Shown piece after piece: positions 1 to 8,865 of a stretch of DNA of 64,000 bases. Source of the stretch: Maribacter sp. MJ134. GTDB taxonomy: Bacteria > Bacteroidota > Bacteroidia > Flavobacteriales > Flavobacteriaceae. The position numbers were made by a program, and so were the translations under genes. Each line of letters opens with the position of its first letter. Position 1 is the stretch's first letter. The stretch lies in contig NZ_CP034570.1 in NCBI RefSeq assembly GCF_003970695.1, forward strand, positions 186,001 through 250,000, given 5' to 3'. The notes under the pieces were generated by a model. That model saw only the letters and a program-made list of their open reading frames with translations. It was not told where the DNA came from and did no database searches.

Positions 1-416
1 TCTCCAGGAATATTGAGCAGGTTGGGTATATCATAAAAACCAGTAGCGAGAACAACATTTACACTATGGTAACTAGCCTTGTTGGTGGTTGTTTCAAAGA
101 CTCCTTTATCTTTTTTAAGGGAGGTGACCTTTTCGAATAAATTAATATTCAATTTGTTATTGGTAACGATTCTTCGATAATACTCTAGGGCTTCGTCCCT
201 TTTAGGTTTAGCCTCTTTGCTAATAAATGGAATATTGTCTATTTCAAGTTTTTCCGAAGAAGAAAAAAATTGCATGTTGCTAGGATAGTTGTAAAGGGAA
301 TTTACAATAGGCCCCTTTTCCAGAATTATATAGGAAAGTCCATTCTTTTGAGCTTCCAGTCCGCAAGCAATACCTATTGGTCCTCCCCCAACTATTATTA
401 AGTCCAATAGTTTCAT
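1..416 (-). CDS. ypdA: YpdA-family FAD/NAD(P)-dependent disulfide reductase (N-terminal part, cut by window edge)
   Basis: I translated this reading frame directly from the sequence; about 138 N-terminal codons are present and the rest lies beyond base 1. The protein begins MKLLDLIIVGGGPIGIACG, a dinucleotide-binding fold with GGGPIG at residues 10-15, followed by a stretch (SNMQFFSSSEKLEI) typical of the YpdA family. Near the cut end there is an ATGFYDIP segment, the second conserved nucleotide-binding motif of two-dinucleotide-binding flavoproteins. Family members are thought to reduce bacillithiol disulfide in the cytoplasm using NADPH; that role is carried over from the family. The ATG overlaps the rpe stop codon by one base (TAATG), so it is probably translated coupled to rpe. 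Confidence is limited only by truncation. Confidence 0.82.
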   Translation of the reverse strand, partial: MKLLDLIIVGGGPIGIACGLEAQKNGLSYIILEKGPIVNSLYNYPSNMQFFSSSEKLEIDNIPFISKEAKPKRDEALEYYRRIVTNNKLNINLFEKVTSLKKDKGVFETTTNKASYHSVNVVLATGFYDIPNLLNIPG

Positions 417-1075
417 TATTTGGCTATTTCCTTTAATTCTTTGATGGTCTGGGAAGGATTATCACTCTTGAATACAAAACTACCAGCTACCAGCACATCA
501 GCACCTGCATCGGTCAGGGCTTTTGCATTGGAGGAGGTGACACCACCATCAATCTCGATTAGGGTAGAAGTATCCTTCTTTTTAATTAACGCTTTTAAAG
601 CCTGAACCTTTTGATAGGTATTTTCGATAAAGGATTGCCCGCCAAAACCCGGGTTTACGCTCATAACGCACACCAAATCAATATCTTGTATAATATCTTC
701 CAACAGATGAACCGGAGTGTGCGGGTTAAGTGCAACCCCTGCTTTCATGTGGGCAGCTTTGATAGCTTGTAACGTTCTGTGCAAATGCGTACATGCCTCA
801 TAATGTACCGTGAGGATTGAAGCTCCTAAATCCGCGAAGGTCTGGATATAACGGTCCGGGTCTACAATCATTAAATGCACGTCCAAAGGTTTGGTAGCAT
901 ACTTTTGTATCGCTTTTACAACGGGCATGCCATAGGAGATGTTGGGTACGAATACGCCATCCATGACATCGATATGGTGCCAATCTGCATCGCTATTATT
1001 GACCATTTCAACGTCTCGTTGTAAATTTCCGAAATCTGCCGCCAATAGGGACGGTGCAATTTTGACTATGCTCAT
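416..1075 (-). CDS. rpe: Ribulose-phosphate 3-epimerase
   Basis: The 219-residue product has the usual length of Rpe, the TIM-barrel enzyme that interconverts ribulose 5-phosphate and xylulose 5-phosphate in the pentose phosphate pathway. Diagnostic segments are visible in order: APSLLAADFGNL at the N-terminus, HIDVMDGVFVPN (metal and catalytic Asp strand), LDVHLMI (metal-binding His), MSVNPGFGGQ (phosphate-binding loop) and IEIDGGV (second catalytic Asp). It starts at an ATG directly before SIVKIAPSLL, the expected N-terminus. It is followed without a gap by the ypdA-like gene and lies 55 bases downstream of the large propeller gene. Cytoplasmic housekeeping enzyme; identification is secure. 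Confidence 0.97.
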   Translation of the reverse strand: MSIVKIAPSLLAADFGNLQRDVEMVNNSDADWHHIDVMDGVFVPNISYGMPVVKAIQKYATKPLDVHLMIVDPDRYIQTFADLGASILTVHYEACTHLHRTLQAIKAAHMKAGVALNPHTPVHLLEDIIQDIDLVCVMSVNPGFGGQSFIENTYQKVQALKALIKKKDTSTLIEIDGGVTSSNAKALTDAGADVLVAGSFVFKSDNPSQTIKELKEIAK

Positions 1076-1130
1076 TAGCTACTCTTGTTTCCTGCAAAAA
1101 TACGGAATTGATATTGTTAATTTCTGAGCA

Positions 1131-4100
1131 CTAACATTCAATTGGTATAACCCCTGCCTTTTTCAGTATCAAATTAATTTTAGAAAGATTTTTATTCATT
1201 ACACTTTCAAGATCGGTCATATGGCTTTTTAACTCAGAGGATAATTCCTCGAATACCTTATAGGCCCCGTCTGTTGGTTTCGCCTCTCCGTTTTCCATAC
1301 TTCTGCGCAAAGAAGCCAATCTATTGTTCAACTTAATAGGGAAATTCAATGGGTCTTGTCCAGATTGATTTTTTACTTGATACAAGGCTTCTTCAATAGC
1401 TGATAATTGATTCAAAAATGGCACTATAGTTTTATTGTACGTATTTGATGAAATTTTCGATTTGTTTTCAGAGAGGTGATTTTTTATCGTTCTTATTCGG
1501 ATGACGGCTTCGTTTGCAGCAGAAGTTTTTTGCATAATCTTATTGGCAAGCGCAAACTGTTCGTCCAAATCTTCTTTGCTAATCCCTTTTAGATTAGGAT
1601 TCATGGTGATTTTAAAGGGGTAGACTTTTTCGTAGTCTTTTGTTTTCATTCGAATTTTGTAATCGCCAATGGGTGCTTTAGGACCTCTAGTGGGTCGGGC
1701 GCTCCAAATGATCATTCCATCAAACTCAGTGGCTCCTGGATATCTTAGGTCCCAAGTAAATGTATTGATACCTTTTGCGGTCGTAGGTTTGGTAGAACCT
1801 CCTTTTTTCCACCATGGAATATCAGGGTCTTCTTTGTATTCGGTCTTGCTACCGGTAAAAGTATCGATGAGCTTGTTATTGGCATCTAGAACTTCAAAGG
1901 TAATGGTATCTAACTGCTCTTTTAGAAAATATTGAACAGAGGCTTCAGAAATTCCTCTAATCGCGTCCGCTGGTTTAAAAAGAACTGCGGATTGACTATT
2001 CATTTCTGGTTGATACTGCCTTATGGGTTGTATATCGTCTAAAATCCAAAAGCCCCTGCCATGAGACCCTAACACCACATCGTTATCCTTTATGACTAAA
2101 TCACGGATAGGGGTATCCGGAAGTTCTAATTGTAGACTTTGCCAAAGCTCACCATCGTTCAATGAAAAATATACACCATGTTCTGTGGCTAAAAATAGTA
2201 AGCCCTCGCGTACGTGGTCTTCTCTAATGGCTCTGGCAAAATGACCATCTTCAATTCCTTTAATGATTTTTGTCCATGTTTTGCCGTAGTCATTTGTTTT
2301 GAAAACGTAGGGTTGGCGATCATCTACCTGATATCTATTTGCCGCCACGAATAAAGTTCCAGGTCGGTGCTTAGATTCGTCTATAATACTGACACGAGAA
2401 AATTTTGGAAGGTCTTTTGGGGTAATATCTTCCCAATTTTCCCCTCCGTTACGGGTAATGTGAATTTTTCCATCGTCAGAACCTGCCCAAATAGTATTAA
2501 TATCATGAGTTGAAGGCGCTAGAGCAAAAACTGTGGCATAAATCTCGGGACCATTCATATCCATGGTAATTATGCCTCCTGTTTTTCCCAGCGTTTCCGG
2601 GTCGGCATAGGTAAGGTCTGGGCTTATTTTCTCCCAAGACTGTCCGTCATTTGTCGTCTTCCAAACGTGTTGAGAACAAGTGTACATGATTTTTGGGTCT
2701 TGTGGTGCAAACGTTATGGGGAATGTCCATTGCCATCTTTCTGGTAAAGCACTTGCGGGCTCTCCGGAGAAGAATCTAGGGTAGACCTGAATATCCCTTG
2801 TTTGTCCGTTGCTCCGATCGTATCGCGTTAAAAGCGCTCCTTGGCTTCCGGCATAAAAAATATCCTTGTTAACCGGGTGTTGCGTAATCCAGCCACTTTC
2901 ACCACCTCCAACGGCATAGTACCACCCGTGATTGGGACCGCGAGCTTGCATATGGTCCCAGCCATCGCTCGGCATGGCCAACGTACTATTATCTTGCTGT
3001 GCCCCTGCCACATGATAAGGTACATCACTAGTGGTCATGACATGGTAAAACTGCGATGTTGGATAATCTTGTTCCGTCCAAGTCTTTCCACCATTGATAC
3101 TAACATTTCCGCCACCGTCATTGGAATTGATCATACGGTCTGGATTTTTGGGGTCTATCCAGAGGTCGTGGTTGTCTCCGTGCGGGACTTTAATCGTTGT
3201 GTCAAATGTCTTTCCGCCATCGGTAGATTTATAAAACCCTGTATTAAGACAGTATACGGTTTCTTTGTCTAGCGGGTCTGCATAAATACGAGAATAATAG
3301 AAAGCGCGTTGACGCAATTTACGTTCGTCATTGGTTCGTTTCCACGTTTTACCGGCGTCATCGGAACGAAATACACCTCCCTCATTGGCTTCCACTATGG
3401 CCCAGACGCGATTGGAATCTACAGGAGAAACAGTTACGCCAATTTTGCCTATCGGTCCCGCCGGCATACCTGTATTTGAGGTCAAATCTGTCCAAGTAGA
3501 ACCACCGTCCGTAGACTTCCATAATTTGGAGTCGCCACCGCCACCCCACATTTTCCAGGCTTTTCGTTGAACTTCCCACGTACTTGCGTAGAGCACTTGG
3601 GGATTGGTGCGGTCTATTATTAAATCTACGGCACCAGCTTTTGGACTTACGTATAATACTTTTTCCCAGTTGGCGCCACCATCAGTACTCTTGAATACGC
3701 CACGTTCTTCATTATCTCCGTAAGGATGTCCCAAAGCAGCGACATAAACGATGTCCGGATTTGTGGGATGAATTCTGATGCGCGCCACGGCCTGTGTTTC
3801 CTTGAGCCCTAAATGTTTCCATGTTTCGCCACCATCTTCCGTTTTGTAAACACCGTCTCCTTGGGTTATACTTCCTCGTAACTGCACTTCACCCATACCT
3901 ATATATACTACATCCGGGTTGGTCTCCGCCACCGCAACAGCACCTACGGATGAGCTTGTGACCTGACCATCGGTTACCGGTTTCCATTCGGTTCCACCAT
4001 CTACGGTTTTCCATAGCCCACCACCTGTGGCGCCAAAATAATACTCGTTGGGCCTACTTGGGCTCCCTGTGGAACCCAAAGAACGACCACCACGATTGGG

Positions 4101-4235
4101 ACCAATATTTCTCCATTCCAGACCTTCGTAAAATGAAGCGGGAATAGTTTTGGAAGTTGATGAATTGGATTGTTCTTGACTATGCAGGCTGAAGCCAGCG
4201 AGAAAGAAGAAGGTAAAGATAATTTTACGGAACAT
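1131..4235 (-). CDS. Secreted Asp-box (VPS10/sortilin-like, BNR) beta-propeller protein
   Basis: A 1034-residue protein with a signal peptide (hydrophobic FRKIIFTFFFLAGFSLHSQ, cleavage expected after the Ser-Gln region). At least ten Asp-box motifs of the S/T-x-DGG-x-x-W type recur through the first ~650 residues, for example KTVDGGTEW, KTEDGGETW, KSTDGGANW, KSTDGGSTW and RNGGENW. This is the signature of a sortilin/VPS10-like multi-bladed propeller; such proteins are often annotated 'glycosyl hydrolase' but most are uncharacterised and I see no catalytic signature. The last ~300 residues carry no Asp boxes and look like a beta domain followed by a helical segment. Its gene starts 28 bases after the cytochrome-containing dehydrogenase-like gene, so the two are probably co-transcribed and exported together. 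No T9SS sorting domain is evident at the C-terminus. Confidence 0.85.
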   Translation of the reverse strand: MFRKIIFTFFFLAGFSLHSQEQSNSSTSKTIPASFYEGLEWRNIGPNRGGRSLGSTGSPSRPNEYYFGATGGGLWKTVDGGTEWKPVTDGQVTSSSVGAVAVAETNPDVVYIGMGEVQLRGSITQGDGVYKTEDGGETWKHLGLKETQAVARIRIHPTNPDIVYVAALGHPYGDNEERGVFKSTDGGANWEKVLYVSPKAGAVDLIIDRTNPQVLYASTWEVQRKAWKMWGGGGDSKLWKSTDGGSTWTDLTSNTGMPAGPIGKIGVTVSPVDSNRVWAIVEANEGGVFRSDDAGKTWKRTNDERKLRQRAFYYSRIYADPLDKETVYCLNTGFYKSTDGGKTFDTTIKVPHGDNHDLWIDPKNPDRMINSNDGGGNVSINGGKTWTEQDYPTSQFYHVMTTSDVPYHVAGAQQDNSTLAMPSDGWDHMQARGPNHGWYYAVGGGESGWITQHPVNKDIFYAGSQGALLTRYDRSNGQTRDIQVYPRFFSGEPASALPERWQWTFPITFAPQDPKIMYTCSQHVWKTTNDGQSWEKISPDLTYADPETLGKTGGIITMDMNGPEIYATVFALAPSTHDINTIWAGSDDGKIHITRNGGENWEDITPKDLPKFSRVSIIDESKHRPGTLFVAANRYQVDDRQPYVFKTNDYGKTWTKIIKGIEDGHFARAIREDHVREGLLFLATEHGVYFSLNDGELWQSLQLELPDTPIRDLVIKDNDVVLGSHGRGFWILDDIQPIRQYQPEMNSQSAVLFKPADAIRGISEASVQYFLKEQLDTITFEVLDANNKLIDTFTGSKTEYKEDPDIPWWKKGGSTKPTTAKGINTFTWDLRYPGATEFDGMIIWSARPTRGPKAPIGDYKIRMKTKDYEKVYPFKITMNPNLKGISKEDLDEQFALANKIMQKTSAANEAVIRIRTIKNHLSENKSKISSNTYNKTIVPFLNQLSAIEEALYQVKNQSGQDPLNFPIKLNNRLASLRRSMENGEAKPTDGAYKVFEELSSELKSHMTDLESVMNKNLSKINLILKKAGVIPIEC

Positions 4236-4263
4236 AGAGCTAGTTTGGTTTAAAAGCGATTAT

Positions 4264-6903
4264 TTACTTTGGTTGATACAATTTATGGTTTTCATCACCA
4301 CCTGCAAGTAGAAAAGTGAGTAAATCTTTTATTTCCTCTGGATTTAGCCGGTTCAACAAGCCGGACGGCATGGGCGAGAGGGGTGATAATTCTTGTTTTG
4401 TGATGTCTCCTTTGGCTATTTCTACAGTATAGCTTTCATTGAACGGATTAGGCATCAAAACGACCATCGTATCATTTTCGGATTTGATGCGCCCAGAAAT
4501 CTTTTTGTCATCCTTTAAATGCAACAAGGTATTGGCATATTGGTCGGAGATTTGGTCGTTAGGGCTATAGGTAGCAAAGAGCATAGCGCTATTGCTGAAC
4601 TTGGTATGAGCTTGGGTCAAATCTGGTCCAATGGCGGCCCCTTCACCCCGCATCCGGTGACACAAGATGCACATTCCCGCTTCAAAAGCACGTTTTCCCC
4701 GTTCATAATTCACCTTGTAATCTGCTAATTCCTCTCCCCAGATTATTTTACTTATATCGTTACCCGTATATTCATTTCCAGGTCCAATAGGTTGTGGTAA
4801 GTCCGCGACCGCTGCCCCTGGAGCATATACACCTGATACTTCCTGAAAGTACTTTTTTTCATTCTCCGGTACATTTTTCATGGCTGCTAAACGAATGTTC
4901 TCCATGCCAGGTTTAAAACTTAAACCTCCCTTGGCATTGAGCACATCATAGAACCAGTTGAAATATTTTTCTCTATCATTTTTGGTCCATCCTTTGACTG
5001 CATGACTCAGGAGTACGCCATAGTAGATGGCTTCACTGGGAGGCATTTTCTCTAGTATTTCTCGGATTAATGGACCATATTGTTCGCTCCTTTGGGTGAT
5101 TTCTTCGGAAAGAAAATCCTTGGAGAGCGTAGTTCGTTCCTTGGTATGCTTATCCAGTAGTACTACCAACTTTCCTGTTATACCATCGGCATCTAAATAG
5201 AGTAATAACTGTCCAAGTTCTCTATTCATTACAGCACTGGCATGCGGAAAGTAAGCATTGAGCTTTTTAGCAGTTTTGATTTTATCATTTTCACTGGGTT
5301 CTCCTAAACGTATAAAGAGTAGTTCATAGGCCCGCAGCATGTTTAATTGGTGCCCGGTATCCTGTGTTTCAAGCATAATCGGGTCTAATTTTTTCAGGAT
5401 TTTGGTTTGCATATCAGGACTGCCCTGTCTGGCCAATGCAATACTTGCCGCTATAATTTTTTTGGCATCTCGTTCCTCTAAAAATTTATGAAACCATTGT
5501 TTCACAGGTTGATGTTCTAAAGCAATGCGTGCCGCATACCTTATAAAACGGTCGTCATGGTTCAAATTGGCCCAAGCGAGTTCAATACCTTTAGGCGACT
5601 GGGAGGAATGGTAATTCTCAAGGCTATGGCGTAATTCCCGAAGAGATCGTTCTTGCTCTTCCAACCGTACCTCGGCATCCGCAAGGTCGTCACCGACATA
5701 GCGTAATCGAAATAAATGAGAATCTATTCTACGACCTCCAGTTGTAAAATACAGGTTCCCATCGGTACCCGCTATCATATCTGTCAAGGGTAGGGGAGTT
5801 CCCGATAAAAACTCCTTGCGATCTGCGGTGTAACTGCTTCCTTTTGCCTTTAAATCTGCAAAATAAATGGTGCCAAAACTCCAATCCATTACTAGTAACC
5901 CATGCGAATATATATCTGGAAAGTTCAATTCCATACCCGAAAGAACGGCGGTAGGTGAGCCTTGTTCTAGATTATGTACTGCAGGTAATGCATCTGGATA
6001 GTACGCTGGCCATTTCCCGGAGCCTGTACGCCATCCGTACTCGCTTCCACTGGTAACATGGCAAATTCTGGTGGGCCGGTACCACGGCATTCCAATATCC
6101 CATTCCATATCGGCATCGTAAGTGAATAGTTCCCCATCCCCATTGAATGCCATATCAAAAGGATTTCTGTATCCGGCCGAAACTAGTTCCCAGTTTGTAC
6201 CATCGGGATTAAACTTCCCTATCCAACCACCGGGAGCCTTAATATCGTTTGCGTGACCTCTAGCGTCCAGATACGGTTCGAATAAATTATCTTCTCCCCA
6301 GTTTCTAGGCAACCGACTTTTTTCTTTTAGCTTTTCGGGGATACGGGTATAGTTGCCAGCAATAAAATAAATTTCCTTTCCGTCCGGTGAGGGTACAAGA
6401 CTATGTGGCCCGTGTTCTCCATGACCTTCTAGCTTTAACATCATTTTAAAGGTATCCAATATGCCATCGTCATTACTGTCTGTTACCCTGTAAATACCAC
6501 TACCATTCTGTTGTTTATCAACTTTGGTGTCCTCCCATTCTTTATTTACGGCAACATAGAGGCTATTATGGGACCATAAAAGACCATGGGCCTCGCCAAT
6601 TTCTAAGGCTAGGGGATGTACATCCTCTGGTTTTAATGTCTCATCTATTTTAGGGGCGTTAAAATAGTATATTTTACCGTACTGATCGCACGCATAGATT
6701 TTGTTTTCCGAATCCTTGGTCATGGCGACCCAAGAGCCTTGGTCATGTCTGCTTGGTTGGTATAATTCCTCTAAAACGAAACCTTCCGGTAAATTAAAAA
6801 CTATTTCTTGCTTGGACTCTAAAGTAGAAGTTTCTGTGCCTTTTTTACAGGAGGATAGGATAAAGATAGACACTACCAGAGGTAGTATGATTGATTTGTA
6901 CAT
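4264..6903 (-). CDS. Lipoprotein: sorbosone-dehydrogenase-like propeller, helical repeats and C-terminal cytochrome c
   Basis: An 879-residue lipoprotein: the N-terminus (YKSIILPLVVSIFILSSCKK) ends in a lipobox with Cys at about residue 19. Residues ~30-410 resemble the six-bladed propeller of PQQ-dependent glucose/sorbosone dehydrogenases (segments such as GEAHGLLW, GHGEHGPHSL, YRNPFDMAFNGDGELF). Residues ~430-720 are rich in helical, HEAT-like sequence. A single class I haem site, CILCH, lies at residues 745-749, with GPDLT downstream as in c-type cytochromes; a later Met-Pro (SPMPSG) could provide the axial Met. The architecture matches the 'membrane-bound dehydrogenase/DUF7133 plus cytochrome c' family common in Bacteroidetes and Planctomycetes. 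The substrate is unknown. It precedes the Asp-box propeller gene by 28 bases in a likely operon. Confidence 0.83.
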   Translation of the reverse strand: MYKSIILPLVVSIFILSSCKKGTETSTLESKQEIVFNLPEGFVLEELYQPSRHDQGSWVAMTKDSENKIYACDQYGKIYYFNAPKIDETLKPEDVHPLALEIGEAHGLLWSHNSLYVAVNKEWEDTKVDKQQNGSGIYRVTDSNDDGILDTFKMMLKLEGHGEHGPHSLVPSPDGKEIYFIAGNYTRIPEKLKEKSRLPRNWGEDNLFEPYLDARGHANDIKAPGGWIGKFNPDGTNWELVSAGYRNPFDMAFNGDGELFTYDADMEWDIGMPWYRPTRICHVTSGSEYGWRTGSGKWPAYYPDALPAVHNLEQGSPTAVLSGMELNFPDIYSHGLLVMDWSFGTIYFADLKAKGSSYTADRKEFLSGTPLPLTDMIAGTDGNLYFTTGGRRIDSHLFRLRYVGDDLADAEVRLEEQERSLRELRHSLENYHSSQSPKGIELAWANLNHDDRFIRYAARIALEHQPVKQWFHKFLEERDAKKIIAASIALARQGSPDMQTKILKKLDPIMLETQDTGHQLNMLRAYELLFIRLGEPSENDKIKTAKKLNAYFPHASAVMNRELGQLLLYLDADGITGKLVVLLDKHTKERTTLSKDFLSEEITQRSEQYGPLIREILEKMPPSEAIYYGVLLSHAVKGWTKNDREKYFNWFYDVLNAKGGLSFKPGMENIRLAAMKNVPENEKKYFQEVSGVYAPGAAVADLPQPIGPGNEYTGNDISKIIWGEELADYKVNYERGKRAFEAGMCILCHRMRGEGAAIGPDLTQAHTKFSNSAMLFATYSPNDQISDQYANTLLHLKDDKKISGRIKSENDTMVVLMPNPFNESYTVEIAKGDITKQELSPLSPMPSGLLNRLNPEEIKDLLTFLLAGGDENHKLYQPK

Positions 6904-6952
6904 TGTTTTCCATTGTTGGATACTTAAATATACAAAATGAATGATTGCCGTG

Positions 6953-7408
6953 TTAGTTGTTTAATTGCCTTAAGCCCTCGTAAACGGAAATGGCTACAGC
7001 ATTCGCTAGATTTAAGCTTCTGATTTGTGAAGTTTTTAATGGAATCTTGGCTACAACCGCATTTTCAGAAGTTAAGAGTTCCTTTGGTAAGCCTACGGAT
7101 TCTTTCCCGAAGATTAAAAATAAGTCTTCTGAATAGCTGATATCCCAATGGCTCTTTTCTCCGTGGGAAGAGAAAAAGACCATTTCTTTTTGGTCGTGTA
7201 CTTTAAAGAATTCTTCTTGGTTTTCATATATGGATACGGAAATGTGTTGCCAATAGTCCAGCCCGGCTCTTTTCAGTTTGTTGTCCGTTAATTCAAAGCC
7301 AAATGGTTTTACCAAATGTAGCTTTGAGCCAGATGCTAAGGCTAATCTTCCTATGTTTCCGGTATTATTTGGAATTTCCGGTTCAATTAAGACAATATTT
7401 AAAGGCAT
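6953..7408 (-). CDS. trmL: tRNA (cytidine/uridine-2'-O-)-methyltransferase TrmL
   Basis: The 151-residue product is a minimal SPOUT-class methyltransferase of the TrmL type, which methylates the 2'-O of the wobble nucleotide 34 in certain leucine tRNAs using S-adenosylmethionine. Motif 1 is seen as PEIPNNTGNIGRLA near the N-terminus, motif 2 as FGKESVGLP and motif 3 as RSLNLANAVAISVYEGLRQ at the C-terminus; the last two form the deep trefoil knot. Length equals that of the family and there is no RNA-binding extension. It starts three bases after the small VF530-type gene, so they are co-transcribed. Cytoplasmic; the assignment is secure, the precise tRNA target is inferred. Confidence 0.93.
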   Translation of the reverse strand: MPLNIVLIEPEIPNNTGNIGRLALASGSKLHLVKPFGFELTDNKLKRAGLDYWQHISVSIYENQEEFFKVHDQKEMVFFSSHGEKSHWDISYSEDLFLIFGKESVGLPKELLTSENAVVAKIPLKTSQIRSLNLANAVAISVYEGLRQLNN

Positions 7409-7411
7409 TCT

Positions 7412-7624
7412 CTACGTGATGGATTTTAGATACAATTCTTCTACTTTCTTTCTTGCCCATGGTGTTCTTCTGAGAAATTTTAAGCTCGATTTTATAGAAG
7501 GATCATTTTTAAAACAGTTGATATTGATTTCTACTGCCAGCTCATTCCATGTATAATTTTGTGTAAGGTGTTCCATTATATCTGACAGTTTTATACCATG
7601 TAATGGATTATTGGGCTGTTGCAT
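7412..7624 (-). CDS. Small VF530/DUF2132-family protein
   Basis: A 70-residue protein containing [53 protein letters not shown], the hallmark sequence of the VF530/DUF2132 family. The conserved core 'P-x-x-G-x-x-L ... W-x-x-x-x-x-x-I-x-I-x-C-F ... SSLKFLRKTPWAR-x-K-V-E' is complete, so the gene is intact. Members are small helical cytosolic proteins; no molecular function is established. It is the first gene before trmL with three bases between them. It is real despite its size because of motif conservation and spacing. Confidence 0.85.
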   Translation of the reverse strand: MQQPNNPLHGIKLSDIMEHLTQNYTWNELAVEININCFKNDPSIKSSLKFLRRTPWARKKVEELYLKSIT

Positions 7625-7689
7625 TTTTATACGAATTAGATAAACAAATTAACTCAAGTTAATTTTTTTCCTTAAGATATAAAATGAAA

Positions 7690-7714
7690 AAACTCCGGTA
7701 ATCAGCCGGAGTTT
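7690..7714 (-). terminator. Rho-independent terminator after rpoD
   Basis: A nine-base stem (AAACTCCGG / CCGGAGTTT) with a seven-base loop, followed on the minus strand by a run of T (TTTTTTCATTTT). It lies ~130 bases beyond the rpoD stop codon and before the VF530 gene on the same strand, so it most likely ends the rpoD transcript. The rest of 7625-7842 shows no gene. Confidence 0.75.
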
Positions 7715-7842
7715 ATTCATCAATCAAAAAACGAACAGTCATGATAAACTGTTGTTACCGTTAAAATTACAACTTATATGCCAAATTTCCAATTTAAGAA
7801 TTGTTTAACAGGCAAATTGATATAATTTTATGCTTTTAATGC

Positions 7843-8706
7843 CTATCCTAGATAAGTTTTCAAGATTTTACTTCTTGAAGTGTGCTTTAATCTACGGATC
7901 GCTTTTTCTTTTATTTGACGTACTCTTTCCCTAGTAAGGTCAAAAGTTTCGCCAATCTCCTCCAAGGTCATTGAATGCTGACCGGCAAGACCAAAGTATA
8001 GACGAATAACATCTGCCTCTCTTGGTGTTAATGTTTCTAATGCACGCTCTATCTCCGTTCTTAAGGATTCGTGTAATAATTCTTTGTCTGGGTTAGGAGA
8101 CTCACCGCTACGTAATACATCATAGAGATTAGAATCTTCACCATCAATAAGAGGCGCATCCATGGACACGTGTCTTCCTGAGTTCTTTAAGGATTGTTTT
8201 ACATCATCAACGGTCATATCCAACTCCTTCGCAATTTCTTCTGGCGAAGGCATTCTTTCATGCGCTTGCTCTAGAAAGGCAAAAGTTTTGTTGATTTTAT
8301 TGATAGAACCAATTTTGTTTAAGGGCAAACGAACAATCCTAGACTGTTCTGCTAATGCCTGTAATATAGATTGACGAATCCACCATACGGCGTAGGATAT
8401 AAATTTAAATCCCCGCGTCTCGTCAAAACGCTGTGCAGCTTTAATCAGACCAAGGTTTCCCTCGTTAATTAAATCCGGTAAAGTAAGTCCTTGGTTTTGG
8501 TACTGCTTCGCTACGGACACCACGAATCTGAGGTTGGCTTTTGTAAGTTTTTCAAGAGCGATCTGGTCGCCTGCCTTGATGCGTTGTGCCAACTCTACTT
8601 CTTCATCAGCGGTGATCAAGTCCACTTTTCCAATTTCTTGTAAGTACTTGTCCAAAGATGCGGTCTCCCTATTGGTGACCTGTTTTGTAATCTTAAGCTG
8701 TCTCAT
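7843..8706 (-). CDS. rpoD: Primary RNA polymerase sigma factor (short Bacteroidetes RpoD)
   Basis: The 287-residue sigma-70 protein contains region 1.2 ([17 protein letters not shown]), region 2 with the promoter-melting and -10 recognition helix ([33 protein letters not shown]), region 3, and region 4 with the -35 recognition helix ([27 protein letters not shown]). Region 1.1 and the non-conserved insert of proteobacterial RpoD are absent, as in the housekeeping sigma factor of Bacteroidetes, which recognises TTTG/TAnnTTTG promoters rather than the E. coli consensus. It starts at [14 protein letters not shown], the usual N-terminus in this phylum. It is flanked by terminators on both sides and therefore probably monocistronic. 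Confidence 0.96.
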   Translation of the reverse strand: MRQLKITKQVTNRETASLDKYLQEIGKVDLITADEEVELAQRIKAGDQIALEKLTKANLRFVVSVAKQYQNQGLTLPDLINEGNLGLIKAAQRFDETRGFKFISYAVWWIRQSILQALAEQSRIVRLPLNKIGSINKINKTFAFLEQAHERMPSPEEIAKELDMTVDDVKQSLKNSGRHVSMDAPLIDGEDSNLYDVLRSGESPNPDKELLHESLRTEIERALETLTPREADVIRLYFGLAGQHSMTLEEIGETFDLTRERVRQIKEKAIRRLKHTSRSKILKTYLG

Positions 8707-8812
8707 TAATATAAATTAAGTTCAATTGCATAGACTGCATATACTTATACGTAAAAAAGTCGCAAATGTTACAAATTGGTGTAAAAAAACTATTTTTTCC
8801 GTTGAACGGCAT

Positions 8813-8843
8813 AAAAAAGCCCCAACGTTATCGTTGAGGCTTT
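8813..8843 (-). terminator. Rho-independent terminator after pnp
   Basis: An A/T-flanked hairpin with a twelve-base stem (AAAGCCCCAACG / CGTTGAGGCTTT, one mismatch) and a TTAT loop. On the minus strand it is followed by a T run (TTTTTTAT). It lies 22 bases beyond the pnp stop and separates pnp from rpoD. Confidence 0.85.
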
Positions 8844-8865
8844 CTGTACGCTACAAGAGAAGAAC

